DNA of 64,000 nucleotides from Mycobacterium heckeshornense (lineage in GTDB: Bacteria; Actinomycetota; Actinomycetes; Mycobacteriales; Mycobacteriaceae): assembly GCF_016592155.1 (NCBI RefSeq), contig NZ_AP024237.1:4712001-4776000 (forward strand), in the 5' to 3' direction. The notes under the pieces were generated by a model. The model saw only the letters and a program-made list of their open reading frames with translations, was not told the DNA's origin and made no database searches. A program made the translations under genes and the position numbers. The stretch's first letter is position 1. Every line of letters begins with the position of its first letter. Of the stretch, positions 26,525 to 35,563 are shown piece by piece.

Positions 26525-27241
26525 GTGCCGCCCGCCGACACGTTGCTGCCCGGTGGCAAGGACGTCGTGCTGGACACCGAGGACGGCCTGAGGCTCGGCG
26601 CCTGGTTCGTGCCCGCCGCCCGGCGCGGGGCCGCGGTGCTGGTCTGCAATGGCAACGCGGGCGACCGCACGTTGCGCGCGCCGCTTGCCGCCGCATTGTT
26701 GCGAGCGGGGTTGTCGGTGCTGCTGTTCGACTACCGCGGCTACGGCGGCAACCCCGGACGGCCCTGCGAGGACGGCCTGGCCGCCGACGCCCGGGCCGCG
26801 CGAGCATTCTTGCTCGCCCGCCCGGAAGTCGATCCGGAGCGGATTGCCTACTTCGGCGAGTCGCTGGGCGCCGCGGTCGCGGTCCGGCTCGCCCGCGGGT
26901 CGCCACCGGCGGCGCTGGTGTTGCGCTCGCCATTCACGTCGCTGACCGATGTCGGGCGGTTGCATTACCCGTGGCTGCCGGTCAGGGCAGTGCTGACCGA
27001 TCGCTACCCGTCCATCGACCGCATCGCCGGGGTGGCGGCGCCGGTGTTGGTCGTCGCCGGCGACCGTGACGTGCTGGTGCCCGCTGAGCTCAGTTACCGC
27101 CTTTATGAAATGGGCTGCAAGCCAAAGCGATTCGTGTCAGTACCGGGTGCGGACCACAATAGCCCGCAGCTGCTCGACGGTCCGTTGATGATCGACGCGA
27201 TCGTTCGCTTTTTTCGAGAACACGGCGTGCTCACCGGCTAG
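26525..27241 (+). CDS. Alpha/beta hydrolase, BEM46-like; N-terminal start unclear
   Basis: The catalytic domain has the elbow FGESLGAAVAVRLA with the serine nucleophile, the acid residue in VVAGDRDVLVP and the histidine in PGADHNSPQ. It resembles BEM46/ABHD13-type hydrolases of unknown substrate. GTG 26525 is the first canonical start, giving 238 residues. However, the conserved family segment RRLIYFPSPGPVP lies upstream in the same frame, back to a TAG at 26441, with no ATG, GTG or TTG. An intact gene may have begun at GTG 26427, overlapping the HSP20 stop, with a one-base loss near 26460. ATA 26462 is another possibility. It ends 4 bases inside the convergent crotonase gene. Confidence 0.8.
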   Translation: MPPADTLLPGGKDVVLDTEDGLRLGAWFVPAARRGAAVLVCNGNAGDRTLRAPLAAALLRAGLSVLLFDYRGYGGNPGRPCEDGLAADARAARAFLLARPEVDPERIAYFGESLGAAVAVRLARGSPPAALVLRSPFTSLTDVGRLHYPWLPVRAVLTDRYPSIDRIAGVAAPVLVVAGDRDVLVPAELSYRLYEMGCKPKRFVSVPGADHNSPQLLDGPLMIDAIVRFFREHGVLTG

Positions 27242-28188
27242 CCGATCGCGTCGATCAGCCCCCAGGCCAGGGCGGTCTCCGGATCGATGGTCCGCCCTGA
27301 GAGCACCAGATACGCGGTGCGCCAACGCCCGATCCGTCGGGCGATGCTGACGGTGCCGCCCGCACCGGGAATCAGTCCCAGACTCAGCTCCGGCAACCCG
27401 AGAACCGCGCCGGGGCGGCACACCACCCGTCCGCAAAACGCCGCCATCTCCAGCCCACTGCCCAGTACCTGGCCGTGCACCTCGGCGCGGCAGGCCGGGC
27501 CGAGCCGGGCGGTGAGCGCATCGAGCGCCAACGCCGGGCTGTGTCTGGTGCGGGCCAGGTGCGCGCTGGCCGGATCGGCGAACGTGCCGAATTCCGCCAG
27601 GTCACCACCGCTGCAGAACGACGGTCCGTTGCCGCGTAACACCACCTCCTGCACCGACGGGTCGAGCTGCGCGACCGCCAACGCCTCAAGCAGCGCCGCG
27701 CGCGCGTCGGTGGAGAACGCGTTATGGCGCCGCGGCCGGTTGAAGCTGATCCACAGCGTCGTGCCGTCGCGTTCGGTCAGCACCGGGTCGGGAATGTCGG
27801 GCATGCGGGCGGGTCCGCGCTCGGCGAGCCAACGGGCGAATTCCGGCCCGGCCTGCAACGTGGAGTAGGCCAGCGACTCGGTCACCACCCCGGCCAGCGC
27901 GGGCCGGTCCGGGTCGATGCTGCGCAGGACGTCGTCGCAGACGGCGCTGGCGTGCGGCCAGCGTGCGCAGCGTTGGCGGAGCTCGGCCAGGGTCTCGGGC
28001 ACCGAGTCGACGGTGATTACCCGCCGGTCGGCACCAGCGTCTTCAGTAATCGTGAAAGTGGCGGTGGTAAGCCATGTTTGAGCGTCGCGGTTGGCGAGAT
28101 CGGTCGCTGAACCGAACGCGACGATCACCCCGGGCGGCGGCGCGACGTCGGCGTCCGGCGGCGCCGACAGGTCGACCACCCGAAGCAT
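27238..28188 (-). CDS. Crotonase-fold enoyl-CoA hydratase/isomerase
   Basis: This 316-residue protein has a crotonase domain in its C-terminal half: NRPRRHNAFST, the oxyanion segment GPSFCSGGDLAEF, GSGLEMAAFCG and LPELSLGLIPGAGG. Both candidate catalytic glutamates are present. The first 130 residues are a poorly conserved extension that I do not recognise. The gene begins 3 bases after fadD4 and is surely co-transcribed with it, so an acyl-CoA made by the ligase is the likely substrate. It is absent from this place in M. tuberculosis. Confidence 0.85.
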   Translation of the reverse strand: MLRVVDLSAPPDADVAPPPGVIVAFGSATDLANRDAQTWLTTATFTITEDAGADRRVITVDSVPETLAELRQRCARWPHASAVCDDVLRSIDPDRPALAGVVTESLAYSTLQAGPEFARWLAERGPARMPDIPDPVLTERDGTTLWISFNRPRRHNAFSTDARAALLEALAVAQLDPSVQEVVLRGNGPSFCSGGDLAEFGTFADPASAHLARTRHSPALALDALTARLGPACRAEVHGQVLGSGLEMAAFCGRVVCRPGAVLGLPELSLGLIPGAGGTVSIARRIGRWRTAYLVLSGRTIDPETALAWGLIDAIG

Positions 28189-28191
28189 GGT

Positions 28192-29709
28192 TCACACCGA
28201 GTACTTCTCGACCAGTTCGCGCTTGAACAGCTTGCCGGTCTCGGTGCGCGGCAGCTGCGCCTCAAACGAGATCGAGCGCGGACATTTGTAGTGGGCCAAC
28301 CGATCCCGCAGCCAAGCCAGCAACTCGTCGGCGAACTGGTCGGTGGCATCGGCTGGGTCGACGGTCTGCACCACCGCCTTGACGCTTTGCCCCATCTCCT
28401 CGTCGGGGATACCGAACACCGCCGCGTCGAGCACCTTCGGGTGGGTCACCAGCATGTTCTCGGTTTCCTGCGGATAGATGTTCACCCCGCCGGAGATGAT
28501 CATGTGATGACGCCGGTCGGTCAGATAGAGGTATCCCTCGTCGTCGAGATAGCCGACGTCGCCGACGGTCACCCAGCCGTGTTTGTCTTTCGACGCGGCG
28601 GTCTTCTCGGGGTCGTTGAGATATTCGAAGGCGTAGCCGCCCTCGAAGTAGATCTCACCGGCTTGTCCGGGCGGTAGTTCGTCGCCGTTCTCGTCGAGGA
28701 TGTGCACCACTCCCAGCATGGGCTTGCCGACGGACCCGGGATGCTCGAGCCACTCCTCGGCGGTGATCAGTGTCGAGCCGATCGCCTCCGAGGAGGCGTA
28801 GTACTCGTCGATGATCGGCCCCCACCAGTCCATCATCTGTTTCTTGATCTCCACCGGGCAGGGCGCCGCCGCATGTATGACCCGCTTCAGGCTGGACACG
28901 TCGTACGAATTGCGGACGGGTTCAGGAAGTTTCAACATGCGGGTGAACATGGCCGGCACGAACTGCGCGTGTGTGACGCGGTAGCGCTGAATGGCGTCCA
29001 GGCAGCCTTCGGGGTCGAATTTCTCCATGACCACGGTCGTTATCCCCCCGGCCTGCACGCTCATCGACCACACCGAGGGCGCGGTGTGGTACAGCGGAGC
29101 GGGGCTCAGGTAGACCGCGTCGGGGTCTATCCAGAATCCCAATAAGGCCGACATCATGCCCGGCGCCTCGGCCGGCGAGACGTGCGGCAGCTGCCGTTTG
29201 ATCCCCTTGGGCCGGCCCGTGGTGCCCGACGAGTACTGCAGCAGGTCGCCTTCGAGCTCGTCGTCGATCGGCGTATCCGGTTGGTCGGCAACGCATTCGG
29301 GATAACGAAGCCAACCCGGCAAGTCATCGTCGGCGATCATCAGCAGGTGCGGCAGGCCGTGGGGCAGGTGCTCGCCGAGGTTCTCGCACGTCTTGCGCAG
29401 CGCCGCCGAGCCGATGATCGCCTGGGCGCTGCTGTTGTCGACGATGTAGGCGGCCTCGCCGGCGGTGAGGTGGGTGTTGATCGGCACGTAGTACAGTCCG
29501 CTGCGCCGCGCCGCCCACATCACCGCGTGGATGTGTTCGTTGTTCTCCATCAGGATCGCGACCGTGTCGCCTTCCCGCAGACCGGCGCGCCGGAAGTAGT
29601 GCGCCAGCCGGTTGGCGCGAGCTTCCAAATCGTCGAAGGTGACGACGGTGCCTGACGGATGCAGGATGACGGCCGGCTTGTCGGCGCCGAGGTATTCGCG
29701 GATCTGCAT
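28192..29709 (-). CDS. fadD4: Acyl-CoA ligase FadD4
   Basis: This 505-residue ATP-dependent acyl-CoA ligase has the P-loop LQYSSGTTGRPKGIKR, EYYASSEAIGSTL as the A5 region, GWVTVGDVGYLDDEGYLYLTDRRHHMIISGGVNIYP, and the catalytic Lys in LPRTETGKLFKREL. It resembles Rv0214. It forms a run of tightly spaced minus-strand genes with the SDR, QueA-like and crotonase genes (gaps of -1, 34 and 3 bases). All four could be driven from the SoxR-box promoter near 31544. Confidence 0.9.
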   Translation of the reverse strand: MQIREYLGADKPAVILHPSGTVVTFDDLEARANRLAHYFRRAGLREGDTVAILMENNEHIHAVMWAARRSGLYYVPINTHLTAGEAAYIVDNSSAQAIIGSAALRKTCENLGEHLPHGLPHLLMIADDDLPGWLRYPECVADQPDTPIDDELEGDLLQYSSGTTGRPKGIKRQLPHVSPAEAPGMMSALLGFWIDPDAVYLSPAPLYHTAPSVWSMSVQAGGITTVVMEKFDPEGCLDAIQRYRVTHAQFVPAMFTRMLKLPEPVRNSYDVSSLKRVIHAAAPCPVEIKKQMMDWWGPIIDEYYASSEAIGSTLITAEEWLEHPGSVGKPMLGVVHILDENGDELPPGQAGEIYFEGGYAFEYLNDPEKTAASKDKHGWVTVGDVGYLDDEGYLYLTDRRHHMIISGGVNIYPQETENMLVTHPKVLDAAVFGIPDEEMGQSVKAVVQTVDPADATDQFADELLAWLRDRLAHYKCPRSISFEAQLPRTETGKLFKRELVEKYSV

Positions 29710-29743
29710 GCGCAGACTGTACCGCCGGGAAAGTTGACGGATG

Positions 29744-30811
29744 TCAAGTGGTTGGTTCGGGCAGCAAGAGCGCGCTGTCGCCGAACTCGTGCCACAGATA
29801 CCCGTGCTCCGCGGCTTCCCGGTAGGCCGCCGCGACCAGCTCGGCGCCCGCGACCGCCTCCAGCAGGAACAGGTGGGAGGCGCCGGCCTCGTGCCATCCG
29901 GTGATCAGGCCGTCGACCACGCGGGCCCGATGATCGGGGCCCAGCACGAGATCGGTCCAACCGCGGGCCGGCCGCACGATGCCGTCGGTGCCCGCCGCCG
30001 ACTCCAGCGCCCGGGCCACCGTGGTGCCCACCGCGATCACCCGCCCGCCGGCGGCGTGCGCCAGGTTCACCAGATGCGCGGTGCTGGGCAATACCTCGAA
30101 CCACTCGGGCGCAGGCGGCTCGCCCGCCTCGGCCGAGGACACTCCGGCATGCAGGGTGACCGGCGCGATGACCACGCCGGCGGCCACCAGCGCCGTGACC
30201 AGTGTGGTGCTGAAAGGCCGCGCCGCACTGGGCATTTCGGCGCTACCCGGATGACGGGCGAACACGGTCTGATAGTGCTCCAGCGGCCAGTGCCGCTGCA
30301 CGTACGCATACCGAATCGGCCGACCGTATAAGGCCAGGTAGGCCGCGACGCGCCCGTCGTCGCCTTCGACGACCACCCTGGCCGTCCACAGTCGGGCCCC
30401 GTCCACGCCCGCCACCGGGTAAGAGGCGCCGATGACCAGTGCTGCACCGGCGGGCAGTTCGATACGCTCGCCGGGCCGGATGTCTTTCAGATGGCCGGTC
30501 GCGGTGCCCGCCGGCCGCAATTCGACCACCCACACGTCGGCCGTACGCGCCGTGGAGAAGTGGACGGTGATGGGGCGGCCGCCGCGCCGAGCGTCGACGG
30601 CGGCGGGCAGCGTCGCCGAGTTGTTCACCACCAGCAGGTCACCGGCGCGCAGATAGTTGCCCAGGTCGGCGAAGCGTACGTGGCTGATGCCGCTCGGCTG
30701 CGCGACGAGCAGCTTGACCGCGTCACGGGGCAGCCCGCGGGCCTCGGGCGGCTCGGTGGCATCCGAGCCCGGCGGGCGCTGAAACTGGGTGCGCGGCGCG
30801 GCGCGGCTCAT
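29744..30811 (-). CDS. QueA-like S-adenosylmethionine:tRNA ribosyltransferase-isomerase homologue
   Basis: This 355-residue protein is a QueA homologue. QueA moves the ribosyl part of SAM onto preQ1-tRNA in queuosine synthesis. Recognisable blocks are GDLLVVNNSATLPAAV, the RYAYVQRHWPLEHYQTVFA stretch, EMPSAARPFS and VTLHAGVSSAEAGE. Mycobacteria are generally held not to make queuosine, and no other que gene is in the window, so the substrate may differ. ATG 30811 shares one base with the SDR stop, giving tight coupling. The catalytic domain looks complete, and a short charged N-terminal extension precedes it. Confidence 0.85.
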   Translation of the reverse strand: MSRAAPRTQFQRPPGSDATEPPEARGLPRDAVKLLVAQPSGISHVRFADLGNYLRAGDLLVVNNSATLPAAVDARRGGRPITVHFSTARTADVWVVELRPAGTATGHLKDIRPGERIELPAGAALVIGASYPVAGVDGARLWTARVVVEGDDGRVAAYLALYGRPIRYAYVQRHWPLEHYQTVFARHPGSAEMPSAARPFSTTLVTALVAAGVVIAPVTLHAGVSSAEAGEPPAPEWFEVLPSTAHLVNLAHAAGGRVIAVGTTVARALESAAGTDGIVRPARGWTDLVLGPDHRARVVDGLITGWHEAGASHLFLLEAVAGAELVAAAYREAAEHGYLWHEFGDSALLLPEPTT

Positions 30812-31527
30812 CAGGGCGCCCCGCTCACCGTCAGCTCGGCGGCGCGGTACCGGTCGGCGGCGGGCCGGGTGTCGAGCAGGCGCAGCAGCGCCGGCACCAC
30901 CGACCGCGGCTCGGCGCGGTCGGAGATGTCCTCGCCCGGGAAGGCGGCCTGATGCATCTCGGTGCGCATATCCCCGGGGTCGAACGCGTAGACCGGCACG
31001 GCGGGAACCTCGGCGGCAAGGATCGCCGAAAGCTGGTCGAGCGCGGCCTTCGACGACCCGTATCCACCCCAGCCCGGGTACGGCTCGACCGCCGCGTCGG
31101 AGGTCAGGTTGACGATGACGCCGCGGTTGGCGGCCAGCGCCGGCAGCGCCGCCTGGATCAGCGCGAGCGGGGCGACGACGTTGGTGTCGTAGACGGCTCG
31201 CAGTTCGGCCAGCGGGTAGTCGGCCAGCGCAGGTTGGGGGCTGGGTCCGAGCCGGCTGGCGTTGTTCACCAGCAGCGTGAGTGGTCCGGCGCCGACCGCG
31301 GCAGCCACCAGCTGGTCGCGATGCGCGGCGTCGACCACGTCCCCGACCAAGGGGATGAACTGCGTGCAGTTCAGTGCCCGGGCCGTCGCGTTCAGCTCGC
31401 CGCCGCGACGGGCGTCGCCGACGACGGTCCAGCCGCGGTCCAGCAGAGCCGCGGTCAGGGCTCGGCCGAAGCCGCGAGCGGCGCCGGTGACGATCGCGAC
31501 CGGGCGGGCGTTGTGGGTTTGTGTCAT
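30811..31527 (-). CDS. Short-chain dehydrogenase/reductase
   Basis: This 238-residue classical SDR uses NAD(P)H to reduce or oxidise a carbonyl or alcohol. It has the cofactor motif TGAARGFGRAL, NNASRLG, the catalytic Ser in NLTSDAA and YGSSK with the Tyr/Lys pair. An Arg-rich stretch after the second strand (GDARRGGE) favours NADPH. Its stop overlaps the QueA-like start, so the two proteins are made together. A palindromic SoxR box sits 17 bases upstream of its start, between it and soxR. Confidence 0.88.
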   Translation of the reverse strand: MTQTHNARPVAIVTGAARGFGRALTAALLDRGWTVVGDARRGGELNATARALNCTQFIPLVGDVVDAAHRDQLVAAAVGAGPLTLLVNNASRLGPSPQPALADYPLAELRAVYDTNVVAPLALIQAALPALAANRGVIVNLTSDAAVEPYPGWGGYGSSKAALDQLSAILAAEVPAVPVYAFDPGDMRTEMHQAAFPGEDISDRAEPRSVVPALLRLLDTRPAADRYRAAELTVSGAP

Positions 31528-31543
31528 ACCGGCATACTGGTAG

Positions 31544-31559
31544 TTAAAGTTAACTTTAA
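31544..31559. promoter_or_regulatory. SoxR box, perfect 16-base palindrome
   Basis: TTAAAGTTAACTTTAA is an exact palindrome located midway between the SDR start (31527) and the soxR start (31585). Its centre AGTTAACT matches the core of known actinobacterial SoxR boxes (CAAGTTAACTTG-like). It likely controls both divergent units. Confidence 0.78.
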
Positions 31560-31584
31560 GTCAACTACGAGTGAGACAGGTCAC

Positions 31585-32058
31585 ATGGACACCCGGGATT
31601 TGCTCACCGTCGGCGAGATGGCTCGGCGCAGCGGATTCGCGGCGTCGGCGATCCGCTTCTATGAAAACGTCGGGCTGATCACCGCGTCACGCACTTCCGG
31701 CGGACAACGCCGTTTCGAACGAAACATGTTGCGGCGCTTAGCGTTCATCCGTGCTGCACGGAATGTCGGACTTAGCCTTGAGGAGGTGGCGGCCGCGCTG
31801 GCGAAGCTGCCCGATGGTCGCACCCCGACGCGGGCTGACTGGAACCGCTTGTCCAGGGATTGGCGGGCCCGCCTCGACGACCAGATCGCCGGGCTGGTCG
31901 CGCTTCGCGACAACTTGGACTCGTGCATCGGTTGCGGTTGTCTGTCGCTGAGGCGATGCACGATCTCCAACCCGGCCGACTCCGCGGCGACCGGCGGGCC
32001 GGGAGCGGTCTACCTGCCGAAGTCGTTGCGCCGCCCGGCGGTGCGCGAGCAGACGTAA
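31585..32058 (+). CDS. soxR: Redox-sensing transcriptional regulator SoxR
   Basis: This 157-residue MerR-family activator has a winged helix-turn-helix (residues 6-50, LTVGEMARRSGFAASAIRFYENVGL), a dimerisation helix, and the [2Fe-2S] cluster motif C114-X2-C117-X-C119-X5-C125. It senses redox-active compounds by cluster oxidation. ATG 31585 is the start of homology. The sequence downstream of the cluster is a short variable tail. The stop codon lies inside the left arm of the bidirectional terminator. The adjacent SoxR box points to the SDR/QueA-like/fadD4/crotonase genes as its regulon. Confidence 0.93.
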   Translation: MDTRDLLTVGEMARRSGFAASAIRFYENVGLITASRTSGGQRRFERNMLRRLAFIRAARNVGLSLEEVAAALAKLPDGRTPTRADWNRLSRDWRARLDDQIAGLVALRDNLDSCIGCGCLSLRRCTISNPADSAATGGPGAVYLPKSLRRPAVREQT

Positions 32059-32095
32059 AAGCCGGTCAACTGGGCGCTTTTACGTCTGCTCGCGC
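32043..32095. terminator. Bidirectional hairpin between soxR and pckA
   Basis: A perfect 20-base inverted repeat (32043-32062 with 32076-32095) has a 13-base loop. The arms contain GAGCAGACGTAAAAG and its complement, giving short A- and T-rich parts within the stem. It ends directly before the pckA stop and contains the soxR stop. Its stem resembles the hairpin at 51338-51395. Confidence 0.85.
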
Positions 32096-33922
32096 TTACT
32101 CGGCGAGTCGCTGCTTGAGCGCCTCGAACTCGTCTTTGACGCCGGTGGGCAGTTTCTCACCGACGAATTCGAACCACTCCTCGATCATCGAAAGTTCCCT
32201 GCGCCATTCGCCGGGGTCGACAGCCAGCGCCGCGGCCACGTCGTCGGCGTCGACGTCGAGTCCTTGCAAGTCCAAGTCCTCAACCGCCGGCACAGTGCCG
32301 ATCGGTGTCGAGCGGCCACCTGCCCTGCCCTCGATGCGGTCGATGATCCACTTGAGCACGCGGCTGTTCTCCCCGAAACCCGGCCACAAGAACTTGCCGT
32401 CACCGCCGCGGCGGAACCAGTTGACGAAGAACACCTTTGGCAGCTTGGACTCGTCATGGTTCTTGCCGATGTTGATCCAGTGCTGGAAGTAGTCGCCGAC
32501 GTGGTAGCCGCAGAACGGCAGCATCGCCATCGGGTCGCGGCGCACGGTGCCCACTTTGCCCTCCGCTGCGGCGGTCTGCTCGCTGCCCATGGTCGCGCCC
32601 ATGAACACGCCGTGCTGCCAGTCCCGGGCCTGCGTGACCAGCGGCACCGTGGTCTTGCGACGGGCGCCGAACAAGATGGCCGAGATCGGAACACCCTGCG
32701 GGTCGTCCCATTCGGGCGCCAGGATCGGGCATTGCGACATCGGTGTGCAGTACCGCGAATTGGGATGCGCAGCAAGGGTTTCCGTCTCACGGAAGTACCA
32801 GTCGTTGCCCTTCCAATCGGTGAGGTGATCGGGGGTGGGGCCGTCGATGCCCTCCCACCACACGTCGCCGTCATCGGTGAGCGCCACGTTGGTATAGATC
32901 GTGTTGCCGGCCTCGAGGGTCTTCATCGCGTTCGGGTTCGACTTGCGGCTGGTGCCCGGCGCCACCCCGAAGAAGCCGGCTTCCGGGTTGACCGCGTACA
33001 GCCGGCCGTCCTTGCCGAACCGCATCCAGGCGATGTCGTCGCCCAGCGTTTCCGCGCGCCAGCCCGGGATGGTCGGCTGCAGCATCGCGAGGTTGGTTTT
33101 GCCGCACGCCGAGGGGAACGCCGCCGCGATGTAGTACGCCTTGTTCTCCGGGGAAATCAGCTTGAGGATCAGCATGTGCTCGGCCAGCCAGCCCTCGTCG
33201 CGGGCCATCACCGACGCGATGCGCAGCGAATAGCACTTCTTACCCAACAGCGCGTTGCCGCCGTAACCCGAGCCGTAGCTCCAGATCTCACGGGTTTCAG
33301 GGAAGTGGGTGATGTATTTGGTGTCGTTGCACGGCCACGGCACGTCTTTTTGGCCCGGCTCCAGCGGGGCGCCGACCGAATGCAGGCACTTCACGAAAAA
33401 GCCGTCATCGCCGAGCTTTTCCAGCGCCGCCGTGCCCATCCGCGTCATCACCTTCATCGAGACGACGACATATTCGGAGTCGGTGATCTCCACCCCGAGC
33501 TTGGGGTCCTCGGCGCCCAGCGGGCCCATACAGAAAGGGACCACCCACATGGTTCGTCCCCGCATACAGCCCCGGTACAGGTCGGTCATCGTCGACCGCA
33601 TTTTGACCGGGTCCATCCAGTTGTTGGTCGGCCCGGCGTCGATCTCGCGCTCCGAGCAGATGAAGGTGCGCGACTCCACCCGGGCCACATCCGACGGATC
33701 GGACAACGCAAGATAGGAGTTGGGGTGCTTGGCCGGGTTGAGCCGCTTGAACGTGCCCACCCCGACGAGGTGATCACAGAGCCGCTGCCATTCTTCATCG
33801 GAGCCGTCAGCAAAGACCACCCGGTCCGGCTGGGTCAGCTCGGCGACCTCCTCCACCCAGGCCAACAGGCCCTGATGATTTGTCGGTGCGGTATCCAGAC
33901 CGGGAATGGTCGCTGAGGTCAT
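32096..33922 (-). CDS. pckA: Phosphoenolpyruvate carboxykinase, GTP-dependent
   Basis: This 608-residue enzyme converts oxaloacetate and GTP to phosphoenolpyruvate, the entry step of gluconeogenesis. That step is essential to mycobacteria growing on fatty acids. The kinase-1a loop [12 protein letters not shown] is intact. The substrate-site [12 protein letters not shown] block, the [10 protein letters not shown] metal region and the guanine-binding C-terminal part [19 protein letters not shown] are also present. Length is normal for the GTP type. It is the Rv0211 orthologue. The 117 bases upstream of its ATG at 33922 are gene-free and presumably hold its promoter, although I saw no clear repeat. 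Confidence 0.96.
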   Translation of the reverse strand: MTSATIPGLDTAPTNHQGLLAWVEEVAELTQPDRVVFADGSDEEWQRLCDHLVGVGTFKRLNPAKHPNSYLALSDPSDVARVESRTFICSEREIDAGPTNNWMDPVKMRSTMTDLYRGCMRGRTMWVVPFCMGPLGAEDPKLGVEITDSEYVVVSMKVMTRMGTAALEKLGDDGFFVKCLHSVGAPLEPGQKDVPWPCNDTKYITHFPETREIWSYGSGYGGNALLGKKCYSLRIASVMARDEGWLAEHMLILKLISPENKAYYIAAAFPSACGKTNLAMLQPTIPGWRAETLGDDIAWMRFGKDGRLYAVNPEAGFFGVAPGTSRKSNPNAMKTLEAGNTIYTNVALTDDGDVWWEGIDGPTPDHLTDWKGNDWYFRETETLAAHPNSRYCTPMSQCPILAPEWDDPQGVPISAILFGARRKTTVPLVTQARDWQHGVFMGATMGSEQTAAAEGKVGTVRRDPMAMLPFCGYHVGDYFQHWINIGKNHDESKLPKVFFVNWFRRGGDGKFLWPGFGENSRVLKWIIDRIEGRAGGRSTPIGTVPAVEDLDLQGLDVDADDVAAALAVDPGEWRRELSMIEEWFEFVGEKLPTGVKDEFEALKQRLAE

Positions 33923-34039
33923 AAGAAAAACTCCTGCTCACATGTCGTCGCGGACGTATTTCGTCCCTGGCACTCGCTGTGGCTGTAAATACAGGCTATC
34001 GCGGGCGACTTATCCAGGATGGCCTGGGCAGGTATCAGC

Positions 34040-35563
34040 TCACTCACGGGAACGATTCAGATGAGCCTCACTCGCGCTCGGGTGGGGTTGCTCGCTCGGG
34101 TCCGACCGCGGCGTCGACCGGCTCGATTCGCCCAGCTCGCGTCGCACTGCATCCAGGGCGGCCAGCAGCGTCGGCATCTCGCGGTCACGTAATGCGCTGG
34201 CCCGCGCCGCGGCCACGGCGTGCTCACGCAGTTCGGTGTCGAGCGCTTTCAGCCGGGTGACGACGCGGGCGTTGTCAAGCTCGTCCTGTTCGCCCAGCGC
34301 GGCGAAAAGCGCGCTTTCCGCGGCCAGCACCCGGGTGGCGACCAGCTGTTCGACCACCGAACGCAGCGATGCGGTCGCCTCCCCCACCCAGCGGTCGAGC
34401 ACCGCGCGGTCGTGCAGCAATCCTCGCGTGCCCACCACCCACGCGGTGACCGCAAGCCCGATCGCCACGCACGCCACGGCGCCGACCGCCGTCAGCCCGG
34501 GCGCCAGGTTGGCAAGAAGCCGGCTGAGCGTCAGCGCCACCCCCAACCCGAAACCGGCGCCCAGCAGCCTCATCAGCCGGGTCTCCAGCCGCCGGGACTG
34601 CAGCGGCGGCGGCGCCACCTCGACCGGGGGCGGCTCCGGGGCGGCGGGCAGTTGCACGGTAAGGCCTGACACCGCGGCCATGTCGCTCAGGTGCCGGCTA
34701 GCGCCGTCGTTCACCTGGGCAACCACCTCGCTGAACCGGTCGCGGGCGTAGCTTTCGAACTTCGGCAGCGTGCGGCGGGTCAGAGTGGCCGCGTCCTCCT
34801 GCAGCTCGCTGCGCACCGAGGTGCAGCGGTTGCGTGCGAAGTAGGACAGCTGGACGCGGGCCTGCTGGATTTGGCTGCGCAGCGCGATGGTGCGCTCGGA
34901 TTTCGCCAGCCGTCGCTGCCTGAGGACCGCGCTGCGCTCGTCGCGCAGCGCGGCAATCCGGGCCTGCCGACCCACCCCCTCGGCGTCACGCTCATACCGG
35001 CTGGCAATCATTTGCAGTCGAGATTCCCAGGCGCGCAATCGGTTTCGTCGTACCAAGTCCGTGTCGGCGAGCTGTTTTTGGACCTCGGCGACCAAGTCGT
35101 CGACGCGTGGTTCGCCGGCTTGGGGCGCGGCGGCCACCCCCACCCACGGCACGTTGCGGTAGCGCGGTGCGTGCGTGGTCAGCACGTCGCGGTCGATCGT
35201 GAGCATGTCGCGCCACTTGTGGTGCACGTCGATCTTGGACACCGCCCCGATCACCAGGTCGGTGTCGGCGGCCGCGGCATCGAGCAGCGCACAGTCGGAT
35301 GGGGTCAGCGCGGCAGCCGCGGAGACCACGAACACCACCGCCAGCGGGACCTCGCCGGCCACCAAATCCGCCGATTCGACGAACGTGTGCTCGGGCAGCC
35401 GTTCGCGCAGCGCCGCCGCCACACCGCTGACGCCCGCCAGCCAGGGACCGGTGACAAGCACCACATCGCGGCGCTGCACCCTCGGCGCCGCCAGCCGGGG
35501 CCCGATCGCGGCGACCAGCGCGTCGACCCTGGCGACCGGATCCTCGTGCGCCGTCTCGGTCAC
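34040..35563 (-). CDS. Membrane-associated degenerate dynamin-like protein (Rv0210-like)
   Basis: This 507-residue protein has a GTPase-like N-terminus and a central membrane hairpin. The P-loop region reads VTGPWLAGVSGV, lacking the Lys-Ser of a real Walker A. The G4 base-recognition motif is replaced by SKID in VIGAVSKIDVHHKW. A long coiled-coil-like helical section follows, then two hydrophobic segments near residues 330-380, and a charged helical C-terminus. This layout is that of bacterial dynamin-like proteins such as IniA/IniC. The GTG start at 35563 overlaps the stop of the Rv0209-like gene, so the two are made together. Membrane remodelling is inferred. Confidence 0.78.
   Translation of the reverse strand: MTETAHEDPVARVDALVAAIGPRLAAPRVQRRDVVLVTGPWLAGVSGVAAALRERLPEHTFVESADLVAGEVPLAVVFVVSAAAALTPSDCALLDAAAADTDLVIGAVSKIDVHHKWRDMLTIDRDVLTTHAPRYRNVPWVGVAAAPQAGEPRVDDLVAEVQKQLADTDLVRRNRLRAWESRLQMIASRYERDAEGVGRQARIAALRDERSAVLRQRRLAKSERTIALRSQIQQARVQLSYFARNRCTSVRSELQEDAATLTRRTLPKFESYARDRFSEVVAQVNDGASRHLSDMAAVSGLTVQLPAAPEPPPVEVAPPPLQSRRLETRLMRLLGAGFGLGVALTLSRLLANLAPGLTAVGAVACVAIGLAVTAWVVGTRGLLHDRAVLDRWVGEATASLRSVVEQLVATRVLAAESALFAALGEQDELDNARVVTRLKALDTELREHAVAAARASALRDREMPTLLAALDAVRRELGESSRSTPRSDPSEQPHPSASEAHLNRSRE

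Noticed and set aside
32264..33916. 550-residue open frame antisense to pckA
   Set aside because: pckA on the other strand has intact catalytic motifs, and the antisense product has shadow composition.
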